From NCBI RefSeq assembly GCF_900176435.1, contig NZ_FWYE01000002.1:248001-312000 (forward strand): 64,000 bases of DNA, in the 5' to 3' direction. Origin of the DNA: Picrophilus oshimae DSM 9789 (GTDB taxonomy: Archaea; Thermoplasmatota; Thermoplasmata; Thermoplasmatales; Thermoplasmataceae). This document shows, piece by piece, positions 16,788-25,494 of the stretch (the first letter of the stretch is position 1; every line of letters begins with the position of its first letter). Position numbers and translations under genes: made by a program. The notes beneath the pieces are model-generated. The model made no database searches and was not told the origin of the DNA. It saw only the letters and a list, made by a program, of their open reading frames with translations.

Positions 16788-18602
16788 CTAATCCAGTGCA
16801 GGCTTTTGAACCGACCCTATTCTTAAAAGGACGTCACGCTCTGTTATCATGCCAATACATTTTCCGCTATCATCTGTAACAGATAGAACCGGTACTGTGT
16901 TTTCCTTTAAAAGCCTTACCGCATCTGTTATATCATCATTTACATTTATATTTACAGGCTTGTATATCTTCATATGATAGACCTTGCCGTTATCTATTTC
17001 ATACTGTGGAAGGAGCAGTATATCAACAAGGTAAAGTGTTCCTATGGCCCTTGAATAGCTGTCGACAACTATTGCGGCAGAAACGTTCTTGGATATCATC
17101 TTTTCCATTGCACTTTTTAGTGTGTCACTTAACCTTAGTATGCATGAATTCCCTGGTATAAGTGCATCACCGACACTCACCTTTAAAAGATTCTCTGCAA
17201 CGATCTTCCCCTCCTTTGAAACGTCCGGCATGTATGGCGTCTTTGTAACTATGCTTTTAACCTCTGATAGGATAAAGCCTATTACTATCCATGTTAAAAA
17301 GATCGTTGTATAATATGGCACTGTTGAGTATGCAGAATATATTAAAACAACGGCACTTATCAATGCACCTGTAATTGCAAGTATAAACTCATCAAAGTAT
17401 TTAAAATATGAAAAAAAGCTGTTAGCACCGCGCATGATCAGGCGCCTGCCGCGCCTTAAGCCTATTCTTATTAACGATGAATCCGTTATAAGATGTATAA
17501 AAAGGCCGGCAAGCGATGATATTGTACCAAGAACTATGAATGTTATCTCAGCTGATATGAAATGAAACATGGCCAGTGGTATCAATATAAAAATTATGCT
17601 TGTAAATGCCGTTGCTATTACAGGATTGTCCTTTATTCTGAATGAAAAAAACGATGGGAAGCTCTTATCGTAGCCCATTCTGAATAGAGTCCTTGATGTT
17701 GCCGCACCAAATGACAGTAATGCAAGAATTCCGTCGTTTATTGTTGCTATGGCGGCACCATAGTAAAATATGTAACCATACCTTGAAAAGTTATTTTTTA
17801 ATATTTCTATTACAGGAAGCTGGTAATTAACCGGTATTATAATATGATTCTGAAGAATTAAATTTGAAATTGCATAAACCATGACTGTTGCAAGTATGCC
17901 GCCGCCAAGTATCACGGCTATAACGCTTCTGCCAACTGTCTTTTTTGCATCCTTGACCTCACCCGAGACAGGTGTTATTGAGCCGTAGCCTGTTGGTATT
18001 CCCATCGCAAACAGTATGCCAAGGAAGAAATCACCGGCACCAATATGATAAATTCCGGGATTGGGCAGGTAAACACGCCCGTGTGTCAGGAATAATGAAT
18101 ATACAACAATTGCAATCATGAAGGATACCTCTATGGCAACAGCGTACAGGGCATACTTTGATGAGAGCTTAACACCAAGCATTAGAAATATGATCGATGG
18201 TATCATAAGTATGGCAAAAACCAGATATGGATTTATTCTAAATACTGTTGATATGATAAAAACCGATCCGGATAGGTATGCAAGGCCAAAGAGTGTTGAA
18301 TAAAAGATGTAAACCCAGCCTGTATCAAAGCCAAGCCTCTCTGACAGCGTTTGAAATGCATAGGTGTAATAACCACCTGATGATGTAAATCTCTTTGACA
18401 GCTGGGTAACTGCAACACCATTTATTAGAACAAGCAATGTTCCAATGATCATTACAAGAGGTGCATCGTAGCCGGCAAGGGTTATTGCAAAGGCACCATA
18501 ACTTAAAATGCTTAAAAGCGGGGACATACCGCCAAACGACAGAAAGAAAAGATCCTTAAATGACAATGTTCTTTTTAATTCTCCCTTTGCATTACCGCCC
18601 AT
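16788..18602 (-). CDS. Amino acid/polyamine (APC) permease with C-terminal tandem CBS domains
   Basis: 604 residues. Residues 1-450 have the APC permease pattern (SFGGMSPLLSILSYGAFA; SSGGYYTYAFQTLSERLGFDTGW) with about 12 helices. After a linker of some 25 residues (EVKSIVTKTPYMPDVSKEGK), a soluble tail from about 475 to 600 contains two CBS motifs: SCILRLSDTLKSAMEKMISK then VVDSYSRAIGTLYLVDIL, and INVNDDITDAVRLLKENTVP then VTDDSGKCIGMITERDVLL. CBS pairs bind adenine nucleotides, so transport may respond to energy or AdoMet status. It lies 33 nt upstream of ahcY on the same strand; co-transcription is possible. Confidence 0.85.
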   Translation of the reverse strand: MGGNAKGELKRTLSFKDLFFLSFGGMSPLLSILSYGAFAITLAGYDAPLVMIIGTLLVLINGVAVTQLSKRFTSSGGYYTYAFQTLSERLGFDTGWVYIFYSTLFGLAYLSGSVFIISTVFRINPYLVFAILMIPSIIFLMLGVKLSSKYALYAVAIEVSFMIAIVVYSLFLTHGRVYLPNPGIYHIGAGDFFLGILFAMGIPTGYGSITPVSGEVKDAKKTVGRSVIAVILGGGILATVMVYAISNLILQNHIIIPVNYQLPVIEILKNNFSRYGYIFYYGAAIATINDGILALLSFGAATSRTLFRMGYDKSFPSFFSFRIKDNPVIATAFTSIIFILIPLAMFHFISAEITFIVLGTISSLAGLFIHLITDSSLIRIGLRRGRRLIMRGANSFFSYFKYFDEFILAITGALISAVVLIYSAYSTVPYYTTIFLTWIVIGFILSEVKSIVTKTPYMPDVSKEGKIVAENLLKVSVGDALIPGNSCILRLSDTLKSAMEKMISKNVSAAIVVDSYSRAIGTLYLVDILLLPQYEIDNGKVYHMKIYKPVNINVNDDITDAVRLLKENTVPVLSVTDDSGKCIGMITERDVLLRIGSVQKPALD

Positions 18603-18715
18603 GAAATCAGGATAAGTATATAACCACCTGTTAATAAATTTTCCATGTTGTATCTTAAAATTATGTTTTTATTAATAATACAAAAACAATATTTAAATTA
18701 AGTTTATGTATATAT

Positions 18716-19033
18716 ATGGATAGGCTATTAATTATTATTGTTTCCGGGGATAAGGAAAGGGCCATGCTTGGCATGAACTTCGCAATGCATACAACCATTG
18801 ATACGAAGCTTGTGCTTTTCGGTCCATCCGAGAATCTTGTTACAGAGGATGACGATGCAAGGAACATGGCATCAAAGCTGATTGAAAATGGTATTATAAC
18901 AACGGCCTGCATTAACTATGTAAAAGATAAGCCTGCTGAATCAAAATTAAGAGAGATGAGGATAGTGCTTGAGCCTGTTGGTAAAATAATCTCGGATTAT
19001 ATAAAGGATGGCTATGTACCTGTAACATTTTAA
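18716..19033 (+). CDS. Small DsrE-like fold protein of unknown function
   Basis: 105 residues. The start LLIIIVSGDKERAMLGMNFA, then KLVLFGPSENLVTEDD, resembles the DsrE/DsrF-type alpha/beta fold seen in small sulfur-relay and related proteins. The family cysteine is not in its usual place, the only one being in TTACINYV near residue 64. Sulfur transfer is therefore not supported. The gene stands alone before an MFS carrier on the same strand (46 nt), with its own AT-rich promoter (TATTTAAAT near 18690). Confidence 0.5.
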   Translation: MDRLLIIIVSGDKERAMLGMNFAMHTTIDTKLVLFGPSENLVTEDDDARNMASKLIENGIITTACINYVKDKPAESKLREMRIVLEPVGKIISDYIKDGYVPVTF

Positions 19034-19079
19034 TAAATTCATTTAAAAAAATTTATTTAGGTATTCCTAATATTGTTTC

Positions 19080-20309
19080 ATGAATAAGGATGCCAGAACG
19101 ATTTTTGCAAGTAATTTTGCGACTGCCATACTGGGTTTTGGCATCTTTATAGCAACCTACGACATAGCCGCCATTTCAATATCAATTCTTGTTCTTGAAA
19201 GAACATGGCATATAAGTAAATTTCTTGCAGGATTTCTTGGAGCATCCACACTGATTGGTGCGGCCTTTGGCGCTTTAATCGGCGGCCACATGGCGGATCT
19301 TTTTGGAAGGCGTGGTCTTTTAATATATGATTTTATAGGTTACTTTCTGGCATCGATTCTAAGCGCCGTTTCCATAAATTACTGGATGCTTTTTACATTC
19401 AGATTTTTTATAGGTTTAACAATAGGGGCAGATTACGCCATAGTCTTTCCATACATATCAGAGATGAGACCAAAAAATAGGGTAAATAGGGATATGGCAA
19501 TTGTCATGCTTGCAGCCAATTTTGGAATGATCATAGCATACGGTTCTGGAGGGCTCTTTTTAGGCCTTGGTAACTATGGCTGGAGGTACGTCCTTGCCCT
19601 TGGCGGTTTTATTGCGCTGCCTGCGATTTTCCTTAGATATAAAATACTTGAATCAGGGCACTGGAGAAGATTAAAAAAGCTACCGTTTAGATCCTTTTCA
19701 GACCATGAGAAAAGAAGTATAGTATTTTCATCTGCAGCCTGGTTTGCATATCAGGTTGGGGATCAGGGCCTATCAATATTCTTACCAACAATAATGGCCT
19801 TTATTCTTGGCTTTGGATTTGTAAATTCATCATACTACAGTTTAATTGTAAAGGCAGTTACAATACCCGCGGCACTTTTAACTGTTTACACAATAGATAA
19901 ACTTGGTAAAAAATTTTTGCAGGCGTATGGTTTTCTTGGAAGATCAATAGCACTGCTTTCCCTTGGTTTTATAATAATATACGGGCTTGATATAAGATAC
20001 TATGGTATCGTGCTATTATTGCTGGCATACTTCTTCGGCGCTGCTGGCCCTGACAAGACTGTTGTTATAAGCCCTGTGGAGAACTTTAGATACGAGGTCA
20101 GATGCACCGGTGAGGGTATATCTGAATCCTTCGGAAGGATTGGCGGGATCTTTGGTGTTCTTGTCTTTGGCTTTCTTGCAACGTACACGGGCATTGGTCC
20201 GGGAATACTTGTTTTTGGAATACTGGATCTATTCGGCTTTATAATAAGCGCGTTGTTCATGTCAGGCACGATAAAATACAGGGAATACATTAATAATGTA
20301 AAAACATAA
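19080..20309 (+). CDS. MFS transporter of the metabolite:proton symporter/sugar porter type
   Basis: 409 residues with 12 predicted helices. GGHMADLFGRRGLLIYD near residues 62-78 is the signature loop between helices 2 and 3 (G-x-x-x-D-x-x-G-R-R), and RFFIGLTIGADYAIVFPYISE near 104-124 matches the helix 4 pattern of sugar-porter-like carriers. The substrate is unknown. A TATA-like AATTTATTTAG near 19049-19059 puts transcription start close to ATG 19080. Confidence 0.8.
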   Translation: MNKDARTIFASNFATAILGFGIFIATYDIAAISISILVLERTWHISKFLAGFLGASTLIGAAFGALIGGHMADLFGRRGLLIYDFIGYFLASILSAVSINYWMLFTFRFFIGLTIGADYAIVFPYISEMRPKNRVNRDMAIVMLAANFGMIIAYGSGGLFLGLGNYGWRYVLALGGFIALPAIFLRYKILESGHWRRLKKLPFRSFSDHEKRSIVFSSAAWFAYQVGDQGLSIFLPTIMAFILGFGFVNSSYYSLIVKAVTIPAALLTVYTIDKLGKKFLQAYGFLGRSIALLSLGFIIIYGLDIRYYGIVLLLLAYFFGAAGPDKTVVISPVENFRYEVRCTGEGISESFGRIGGIFGVLVFGFLATYTGIGPGILVFGILDLFGFIISALFMSGTIKYREYINNVKT

Positions 20310-20336
20310 ATATGTTGCTTATATTTTACATTTATA

Positions 20337-20834
20337 ATGGAAGACGAGGAGATAAAAAGAAGACTTATAGAAAACAATGAAATGTTAACGGTTTTGGAGC
20401 ATTTTCAGGTGGCAAAGGTTGATTATGCAAAGAATATTATGAGGTACACAGAGATACCAAAGATGAAGATAAGCCATTATCTTGGAATACTTTATGACAT
20501 GGGTCTTTTGGAAAAATACACGAATACATCCATAAAGAGGACCGATGCAAAATTAAAGAAGAGTGCCGAGGTTCACAAGCACCATACATACTATCAAATG
20601 ACCAATAAGGCGCACTACATATTAAAAGACCTTGATGCAAGGGAGTACATAAAATATGTAACACCGGAGGATTTAAAAATATTGAAGTACAAAAAGGCCA
20701 GGGATGAATTTTCAGATAGCAGGGAAAAGCTTGTTAAGATGGGCCTCCTGACAAAAAAGTATGAGCTAACAGAGATCGGACAGCAGGTTCTTGATCTCGC
20801 ATTGAGGAGGCAGATTAAAATACCAGAAAATTAA
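20337..20834 (+). CDS. DUF2250 winged-helix protein
   Basis: 165 residues. The N-terminal half (MLTVLEHFQVAKVDYAKNIM then IPKMKISHYLGILYDMGLLEKY) is a winged helix of the archaeal DUF2250 type. The C-terminal part repeats a similar wing (DEFSDSREKLVKMGLLTKKY then LTEIGQQVLDLAL). Probable DNA-binding protein of unknown target. It lies between an MFS gene and tRNA-Gly, 27 nt after the MFS stop. Confidence 0.7.
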   Translation: MEDEEIKRRLIENNEMLTVLEHFQVAKVDYAKNIMRYTEIPKMKISHYLGILYDMGLLEKYTNTSIKRTDAKLKKSAEVHKHHTYYQMTNKAHYILKDLDAREYIKYVTPEDLKILKYKKARDEFSDSREKLVKMGLLTKKYELTEIGQQVLDLALRRQIKIPEN

Positions 20835-20846
20835 TACAGTATAGAT

Positions 20847-20919
20847 GCGACTGTGGTGTAGCCTGGTATCACAGTGGCTTCCCAAGCCACTAACCCGGGT
20901 TCAAATCCCGGCAGTCGCA
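20847..20919 (+). tRNA. tRNA-Gly (anticodon CCC)
   Basis: A full cloverleaf of 73 nt: acceptor GCGACTG pairs with CAGTCGC; anticodon stem GTGGC/GCCAC encloses loop TTCCCAA (anticodon CCC); variable TAAC; T stem CCGGG/CCCGG around TTCAAAT; discriminator A. No intron is present and the CCA end is not encoded. It begins 12 nt after the DUF2250 gene stop. Confidence 0.96.
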
Positions 20920-20937
20920 TAAAAAATGATTAAAAAA

Positions 20938-21111
20938 TTATGATATTACCTCAAGATTCTTTATCCTGGCTGCAGAGATCTCAATGTTCCGGTCTGAAAT
21001 AATAACATAATAGCCATACCTGTTTTTTCTAACAGTTCCATAGATCCTTGAACCTGTTATATTATCTGTAAATGCTATTCTCTTGTTATTATAATCCTTT
21101 ATGTTTATCAT
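20938..21111 (-). CDS. Small conserved-looking protein, 57 residues
   Basis: An ORF of 57 codons plus stop filling the gap between tRNA-Gly and the gene at 21201. The product starts MINIKDYNNKRIAFTDNITG and contains GTVRKNRYGYYVII then SDRNIEISAARI, an alternation of polar and hydrophobic residues consistent with a small beta barrel (SH3/Sm-like). On the minus strand a TATA candidate ATTTAAATAATAC lies about 25 nt before its ATG at 21111, so it would be leaderless like many genes here. No family was recognised. Confidence 0.55.
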   Translation of the reverse strand: MINIKDYNNKRIAFTDNITGSRIYGTVRKNRYGYYVIISDRNIEISAARIKNLEVIS

Positions 21112-21200
21112 AAATGCATAATTTTAATGTATTATTTAAATTTTGTTTATTATGATTAAACAACAGAAAAGCTTTAAATGTAAATAAACATCTTTTAACA

Positions 21201-21761
21201 ATGCCTGTTTATGAAACGAATGAATATGAGATTATAAACGGACCGGCCAAAAAGGTTGACGGCGAAAAATATGGAACGATGTATTTAACCAATTTCAGAA
21301 TAATATATGAAATATCAGGAAGAAGATCATTCTTAAAGGCCGTACCATCAAGAACAGATTTAATATTAAAATTAACGGACGTTGTAAACGTATCATATGC
21401 AAGCCCGAGGCTTAAACTAAAATCCAGCCTGAGAATAGAATATAATTCAGACAATTCAATAAAGGCCGTTGATTTTTACGTAAAGGATGCAGTAAGATGG
21501 TTTAACGAGATAAAGAAGGCATCTGAAAGGGCAAAAAGGGAGGAGTTTGAAAATATTCAGAGAATGGAAATGGAGAAGCATTTAAGGGAAATGGAGCTTG
21601 CAAGGGCAAAAACGCCAAACGTGGGTGTTGCATTTATATCAGGAAATAAATCCATGAACAGTCATTCCACGATGCCTGCCCTGCAGTACTGCCCGGTATG
21701 CAATCATGAGCTGTCAGGAAATGAGAGGTTCTGCCCTAACTGCGGTTACAGGCTCTCCTGA
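21201..21761 (+). CDS. PH/GRAM-like domain protein with C-terminal zinc ribbon
   Basis: 186 residues. Residues 1-110 have the strand pattern of a PH/GRAM-type domain (KYGTMYLTNFRIIYEISGR is the typical G-x-x-x-L-T-N-x-R segment). A charged helix rich in Glu, Lys and Arg follows (residues 112-140). The tail is a double CxxC ribbon, CPVCNHELSGNERFCPNCGY near 164-183. It may be a membrane-surface or adaptor protein; no enzyme motif is visible. TATA-like GCTTTAAAT at 21171-21179 places transcription start at the ATG. The 3' end overlaps the opposite gene by 16 nt. Confidence 0.65.
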   Translation: MPVYETNEYEIINGPAKKVDGEKYGTMYLTNFRIIYEISGRRSFLKAVPSRTDLILKLTDVVNVSYASPRLKLKSSLRIEYNSDNSIKAVDFYVKDAVRWFNEIKKASERAKREEFENIQRMEMEKHLREMELARAKTPNVGVAFISGNKSMNSHSTMPALQYCPVCNHELSGNERFCPNCGYRLS

Positions 21762-22675
21762 AGTTCTACAATCTCATCTATGTTTGATTTTATCCTGCTC
21801 CAGAGCCTGCTGTGCTTTTTTAAATATGTTAATTCCTTTTTACTTATCTTTATCTTTTCAACTGCGTTTTCAACAGTGTAAAGCTCATAATCCTTTATAA
21901 TTATGGATTCAAGTATTGCCTCCATAACAGCAACATAGTTGTTTCTTGCCCTTGTTTTGTATGGTTTTATCCTGGAGAATTTGCTTAAAATATATGATAT
22001 AATAACAAGAAATGGATTTTCATCTATTAAATCCAAGGAATCCTTTAAATTGTAGGAGCCGCCTATGATTAGATCCCTGGTACCAAGCAACCTTTCCAGT
22101 AAGCCGCCAAGGCCTTTTAATCCAGGGTAATCATGATCCGATATTATTTCAAACCTGCTTGATGGATAAACTATGAAGCCATAGCTTGCGGCCAGCCTTG
22201 CAAAGAGATCAAGATCCTCGCCATTTCTTAGCTCCTTCCATGAGCCGCTGGTCTCCAGGGTTTCCCTGCTTATTATTATAAAATCAGATATTAATGCCTT
22301 CTTGTTCCTTGATGATATAAATTGTGATATTATATCTGCCTTTTCAATGTTGTATTCTATTAACGGATTGAATATTATTATGTAATCTCCAGAGCTGAAG
22401 CTTGATGACTGCCTCTTTCCCTGACCATAGTTCCTTGATGCGAGCCTGACATTTTTAAATCTTGAGCTGTCATAATTTATGTCTATGTCAGAGCTTAATA
22501 TGATCTCATATTCAAGCCCGATCTCCTCGCCAATGTTTTCAATACTCCTTATGGATCTTATTACCTCATCACGGTGGCCGATAAGGGCGGAGCAGAAAGA
22601 GATCTTCAACGTGTGCCTTGGAACCTTAACATCTATTATCCTCTTAGGTCTGAGTTCCAGATTTTTGTCTGGCAT
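21746..22675 (-). CDS. Glycosyltransferase-like protein (GT-A fold, family 2-like)
   Basis: 309 residues. HTLKISFCSALIGHRDEVIR and EIILSSDIDINYD (residues 21-70) resemble the nucleotide-sugar-binding half of family 2 glycosyltransferases, with SSGDYIIIFNP near 93-103 in the place of the usual D-x-D strand and NGEDLDLFARLAASYGF near 170-186 in the place of the E-D acceptor motif. The DxD itself is reduced to I-F-N-P, so the donor site is atypical. The C-terminal 90 residues are charged and helical. Substrates are unknown. Confidence 0.5.
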   Translation of the reverse strand: MPDKNLELRPKRIIDVKVPRHTLKISFCSALIGHRDEVIRSIRSIENIGEEIGLEYEIILSSDIDINYDSSRFKNVRLASRNYGQGKRQSSSFSSGDYIIIFNPLIEYNIEKADIISQFISSRNKKALISDFIIISRETLETSGSWKELRNGEDLDLFARLAASYGFIVYPSSRFEIISDHDYPGLKGLGGLLERLLGTRDLIIGGSYNLKDSLDLIDENPFLVIISYILSKFSRIKPYKTRARNNYVAVMEAILESIIIKDYELYTVENAVEKIKISKKELTYLKKHSRLWSRIKSNIDEIVELQESL

Positions 22676-22739
22676 AGAACAAACACCATGTTATTAATTA
22701 TAATATAAACTGACTCATAAAGTTATTGTTAAATTAATT

Positions 22740-23339
22740 TTATATGTGCCCCTGGACAAGATTTTTGTATGTTTTCCACTCCTTTCTAACAATATTATCT
22801 ATATTATCATGATTTATAATTGAATGTTCAAGGAATCTCAATGTTTTTGGATCCGATGGGTATCCGGAACCAAAATCACCGTAAATTGACTTAAGTTTTT
22901 CTATTTCATTATCCCTTAAAACCTTTGCAATGATTGATGCGGCAGACACTATTTTAATGTCGCGATCAGCATGGTGTCTGCATATAACCTCCTTACCTGT
23001 TCTATCCTTTAAAATCCTTTCAAGCCTGGATTCATTTACATCAAAACAGTCTATGTATATTTTTTCACATTCTGCTTTTAATATAAGTTTTTCAGCGTAT
23101 TGTTCCTCAAGATTGTTTAATGAATGCTTTTTAACGGCATCATCGATCTCCGCGGGATTTATTATATAATATTTATGATAAAGCCCTGAAACATCATTGA
23201 ATATCAATGATCTTTTATTCCTTGTAAGAAGCTTTGAGTCATTAACATAAAAATTTATATCATCGGCGCAAACCATGGCCATGACCATTGGACCTATAAC
23301 AGGTCCACGGCCGGCCTCATCTATACCGCATACACACAT
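22740..23339 (-). CDS. rnhB: Ribonuclease HII
   Basis: Cleaves RNA in RNA/DNA hybrids. 199 residues. The catalytic signature CGIDEAGRGPVIGPMV (residues 4-19) gives the first Asp and Glu. The remaining acidic residues are in IYIDCFDVN near 96-104 and HHADRDIKIVSAASIIAKVL near 118-137. The C-terminal GSGYPSDPKT is also typical. Read on the minus strand, it follows an unknown gene with a single-nucleotide gap. Confidence 0.95.
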   Translation of the reverse strand: MCVCGIDEAGRGPVIGPMVMAMVCADDINFYVNDSKLLTRNKRSLIFNDVSGLYHKYYIINPAEIDDAVKKHSLNNLEEQYAEKLILKAECEKIYIDCFDVNESRLERILKDRTGKEVICRHHADRDIKIVSAASIIAKVLRDNEIEKLKSIYGDFGSGYPSDPKTLRFLEHSIINHDNIDNIVRKEWKTYKNLVQGHI

Positions 23340-23340
23340 T

Positions 23341-23805
23341 TTAAGCCTTTATTAGATTTGAGGCCCTCTTATAAAGTATGTGCCTTATCAATAGATACGC
23401 ATTGAATAGATCCGGGGTAAACCTGTGCATATAATCATCCTTTCTGGACAGCCTTTCATAATAGTACATCGTGTTAACAGCATCAAGGCATCCCTGGAAT
23501 GCCGTTATTGCAGCGGTGTTCCCACTCTTCAGTATTTTATAATCGTCCTTCCAGCCCTTCTCATTTTCAATTTCGTTTAAAAATTTATAGTCGGGCTTGC
23601 TTTCACCGGTTATTATATAATTCTGAAGCTTTTCGAGAAGATCTAAAATCTTTAGATAGTTTTCCCTGTATTCACCATCAATCTTTGAAAGAATGGAAAG
23701 CCTTGACGCAAGGCTGTAATTACCTGTGAAAAATAGCTGTATATCAGAATCGTATGGCTCATCCTTATCATTTATAAGGCAGTGAAACGTTGGAAATTCT
23801 GTCAT
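23341..23805 (-). CDS. Unknown protein co-transcribed with rnhB
   Basis: Not recognised. 154 residues, soluble and mostly helical (repeated leucine/isoleucine heptad-like spacing in ENYLKILDLLEKLQNYII). It ends one nucleotide before rnhB starts, so the two must be co-transcribed and probably translationally coupled. A perfect inverted repeat lies 6-28 nt upstream of its ATG. Confidence 0.6.
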   Translation of the reverse strand: MTEFPTFHCLINDKDEPYDSDIQLFFTGNYSLASRLSILSKIDGEYRENYLKILDLLEKLQNYIITGESKPDYKFLNEIENEKGWKDDYKILKSGNTAAITAFQGCLDAVNTMYYYERLSRKDDYMHRFTPDLFNAYLLIRHILYKRASNLIKA

Positions 23806-23810
23806 ATTTC

Positions 23811-23833
23811 TTTATCTAACAAAAATAGATAAA
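23811..23833. promoter_or_regulatory. Perfect inverted repeat at the promoter of the 23341-23805/rnhB operon
   Basis: Arms TTTATCTA (23811-23818) and TAGATAAA (23826-23833) are separated by 7 nt and lie 6-28 nt upstream of ATG 23805. They overlap the likely core promoter. On the plus strand the repeat is followed by a T-run, so it also looks like a terminator hairpin, but no plus-strand gene ends there. Confidence 0.45.
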
Positions 23834-23946
23834 TTTTTTTATCATCAAAGGTAATCGATACTATTTTCTTTTTAATTTTTCTAAAGTTTTAAGGATACGA
23901 TATGAACCATTAAAAAGGTTTATTTATCTCCTAATGATTTTTAGCT

Positions 23947-25494
23947 ATGTTCTATAATGAAAACACATACATAAAAATGAAGGCCTCTGGAAAAGAGGAT
24001 GAATTTGATAAAAAGTATGAGGAGGCACTTGAATCTGTAAAGGGCTATTTTGGAAAGGAGTATCCAAATATAATAATAAATGACGTAAATGAGGAGAAAA
24101 AAATAAAGGACATATCACCAATAGATGAGAGCGAGCTTGCAGAGTTTCAGCTTGCATCAAAGGAGAGCATTGAAAGGGCCATAGATATTTTAAGCTCTGG
24201 TTATAAAAAATGGTTTCAGGTACCGTATGATGCAAGGGTGAATATAATAGAAAAAGCTTTGAGGATGCTCCAGGAAAGAAAATTTGAATTTGCCGCATTG
24301 CTTACATATGAAAACGGAAAAAACAGATACGAGGCCATGGGCGATGTTGATGAGGCAATAGACTTTATGAAATATTATTCTATGAGCATGATAGAGAACC
24401 ACGGGTTCATAAAATTTACAGGAAAGGCATATGAAAACGAAGAATCAATGAGTTTTATGAAACCATATGGTCTTTTTGCAGTTATATCCCCATTTAATTT
24501 CTTTTCCATAGGTGTTGGCATGACCACCGGACCCTTGATAACAGGCAATGCCGTGCTGTTAAAACCAAGCAGCGATATACCATTATCGCTTTATCTATTT
24601 GTAAGATTATTAATCGAGGCGGGCGTTAATAAAGATGCAATAGCCTTTGTCTCTGGAACAGGAAGCCTCATAGGCGATATAATAACAGAAAATAAAAAGG
24701 TCTCCGGTGTGGTTTTTACAGGCTCAAGGGATGTTGGCCTCAGAATATTTAAAAATGCCACAAAGTATGGCCCAAAGCCTGTTATAACAGAAATGGGAGG
24801 CAAGGACGCCGTTATAATATCAGATAAGGCTGATTTAAAAAAGGCCGTTGAGGGCTGTGTAAGATCATCCTTCGGCTTTGCAGGCCAGAAATGCAGCGCG
24901 TCATCATTAATATATGTCCATGAAAAGATCTACGATGAGTTCATTGAAAAATTTGTTGAGAGAACAAAGAGTATAAAGGTTGGTGACCCAAGGGAGAAAT
25001 CAACGTTTATGAACCCTGTTGTTAACAAAGATGCATATGAAAAATACAAGAAGATGTGTGAGACATACTTCAAGGAGGGGAAAATATTAACAGGCGCAAG
25101 AATCATGGATAGAAAGGGTTACTACGTTGAGCCCACAGTAATCACAGATTTAAAACCGGATTCTTACATAGTAAGGAATGAGATATTTTTACCTGCAGTT
25201 GCAATTATAAAGGTAAAATCCATAGATGACGCGATAAATGATATAAATTCTATGGACTATGGGCTTACAGGTGGAATTTTCACAGAGGATCCAGAGGAGT
25301 ACCAGCATTACTTTGAAAGTGTGGATGTTGGCGTTGTATACGCAAACAGGGCAGCAGGTGCATCAACCGGCGCAATGGTGGGCTCACAGCCATTCGTCGG
25401 CTGGAAGCTAAGTGGAAGCACTGGCAAGGGAACTGGATCATTTTATTATCTAACGCAGTTTTTAAGGGAGCAGTCCATTACCATAGCCCACTAA
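23947..25494 (+). CDS. Aldehyde dehydrogenase, probable 1-pyrroline-5-carboxylate dehydrogenase
   Basis: NAD(P)-dependent oxidation of an aldehyde to the acid. 515 residues. SPFNFF near 181-186, GSRDVG near 259-264, catalytic Glu282 in TEMGGKDAVII and nucleophile Cys316 in GFAGQKCSASS are all present. The C-terminal AAGASTGAMVGSQPFVGWKLSG and the long N terminus are typical of P5C dehydrogenases, which make glutamate in proline and arginine breakdown. Another aldehyde substrate such as glyceraldehyde cannot be excluded. No proline dehydrogenase is adjacent. The last 33 nt overlap lipB on the other strand. Confidence 0.85.
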   Translation: MFYNENTYIKMKASGKEDEFDKKYEEALESVKGYFGKEYPNIIINDVNEEKKIKDISPIDESELAEFQLASKESIERAIDILSSGYKKWFQVPYDARVNIIEKALRMLQERKFEFAALLTYENGKNRYEAMGDVDEAIDFMKYYSMSMIENHGFIKFTGKAYENEESMSFMKPYGLFAVISPFNFFSIGVGMTTGPLITGNAVLLKPSSDIPLSLYLFVRLLIEAGVNKDAIAFVSGTGSLIGDIITENKKVSGVVFTGSRDVGLRIFKNATKYGPKPVITEMGGKDAVIISDKADLKKAVEGCVRSSFGFAGQKCSASSLIYVHEKIYDEFIEKFVERTKSIKVGDPREKSTFMNPVVNKDAYEKYKKMCETYFKEGKILTGARIMDRKGYYVEPTVITDLKPDSYIVRNEIFLPAVAIIKVKSIDDAINDINSMDYGLTGGIFTEDPEEYQHYFESVDVGVVYANRAAGASTGAMVGSQPFVGWKLSGSTGKGTGSFYYLTQFLREQSITIAH

